Source of the DNA: Viridothelium virens
Taxonomy: Eukaryota > Ascomycota > Dothideomycetes > Trypetheliales > Trypetheliaceae
Length of the DNA: 64,000 nt
Reading direction: 5' to 3'
Assembly (NCBI GenBank): GCA_010094025.1
Contig: ML991792.1
Location: forward strand, 124,001 to 188,000
The position numbers and the translations under genes were made by a program. This document shows positions 63,870 to 64,000 of this stretch, piece by piece (positions within the stretch are counted from its first letter, which is position 1; every line of letters begins with the position of its first letter). The notes below the pieces were generated by a model. It had not been told where the DNA came from and searched no databases. It saw only the letters and a list, made by a program, of their open reading frames with translations.

Positions 63870-64000
63870 GTTGCACTTACGGAGTCTGAGGCAGGCTCTT
63901 CACGAGCTAGTAGAATTTTTGGGTCCGATTGTCTGCGTGCAGGTTCTGTAGGAAATTTTGTGTTGCAGGGGTAGCTGCTTAAAGCGATCGTGGCGTCTCG

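Noticed and set aside
1-64000. CRISPR arrays, LTR elements or complete DNA transposons
   Set aside because: I saw no regularly spaced repeats, long terminal repeats, reverse-transcriptase or transposase motifs anywhere in the window.

Overview
The window looks like nuclear DNA of a filamentous ascomycete (Pezizomycotina). The protein genes carry short introns, mostly 47-75 nt, with GTAAGT-like donors, CTNA(C) branch points and CAG/TAG acceptors. Several families are typical of ascomycetes (Rrn9, Jip5, a fungal BCS1-like AAA ATPase, GPR1/FUN34 acetate channels, a STAND-type N-terminal domain). Coding DNA is GC-rich and intergenic DNA is closer to AT/GC parity. The class cannot be fixed from sequence alone. 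I assembled about 28 gene models by joining exons by eye.

Layout. 0-8 kb: end of a TPR protein, an ACSF3-like acyl-CoA synthetase head-to-head with BOL1, and a large glycosylated membrane protein. 8-19.5 kb: gene-poor, holding a Ser/Tyr/Gly-rich small protein, a BCS1-like AAA ATPase, an acetate-transporter family gene and a tRNA-Val(UAC) locus. 19.5-30.6 kb: MEMO, MARVEL-like, MFS transporter, glutaminyl cyclase, a mitochondrial TMEM70-like protein, a DUF4267-like protein and a small Cys-rich protein. 30.9-48.5 kb: compact housekeeping DNA with JIP5, a GH36 and a GH43 glycosidase, mitochondrial TyrRS, NOP7, PIG-U, NAA40 and an LYRM2-like protein. 49-64 kb: a 1310-residue tail-anchored unknown, a decayed STAND/ankyrin-like gene, RRN9, two tandem basic-tailed paralogs and NUDC.

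The most striking item is the tRNA-Val(UAC) gene at 14759-14898. Removing two insertions leaves a complete 73-nt cloverleaf with nearly every invariant base. One insertion is 14 nt at the canonical site after position 37. The other is 53 nt in the D loop, starts GTAATT, ends TTTGCAG and has CTAAC 11 nt before the final AG, so it looks like this genome's spliceosomal introns placed inside a Pol III gene. A TATA-like box upstream and a T-rich terminator downstream suggest the gene is live.

Themes. Three genes serve ribosome production (JIP5, NOP7, RRN9). Five probable mitochondrial proteins occur (ACSF3-like, BOL1, TMEM70-like, TyrRS, LYRM2-like). The GH36-GH43 pair looks like plant-oligosaccharide use, with five CreA-type sites upstream of GH43. 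Many genes sit in head-to-head pairs about 200-380 bp apart.
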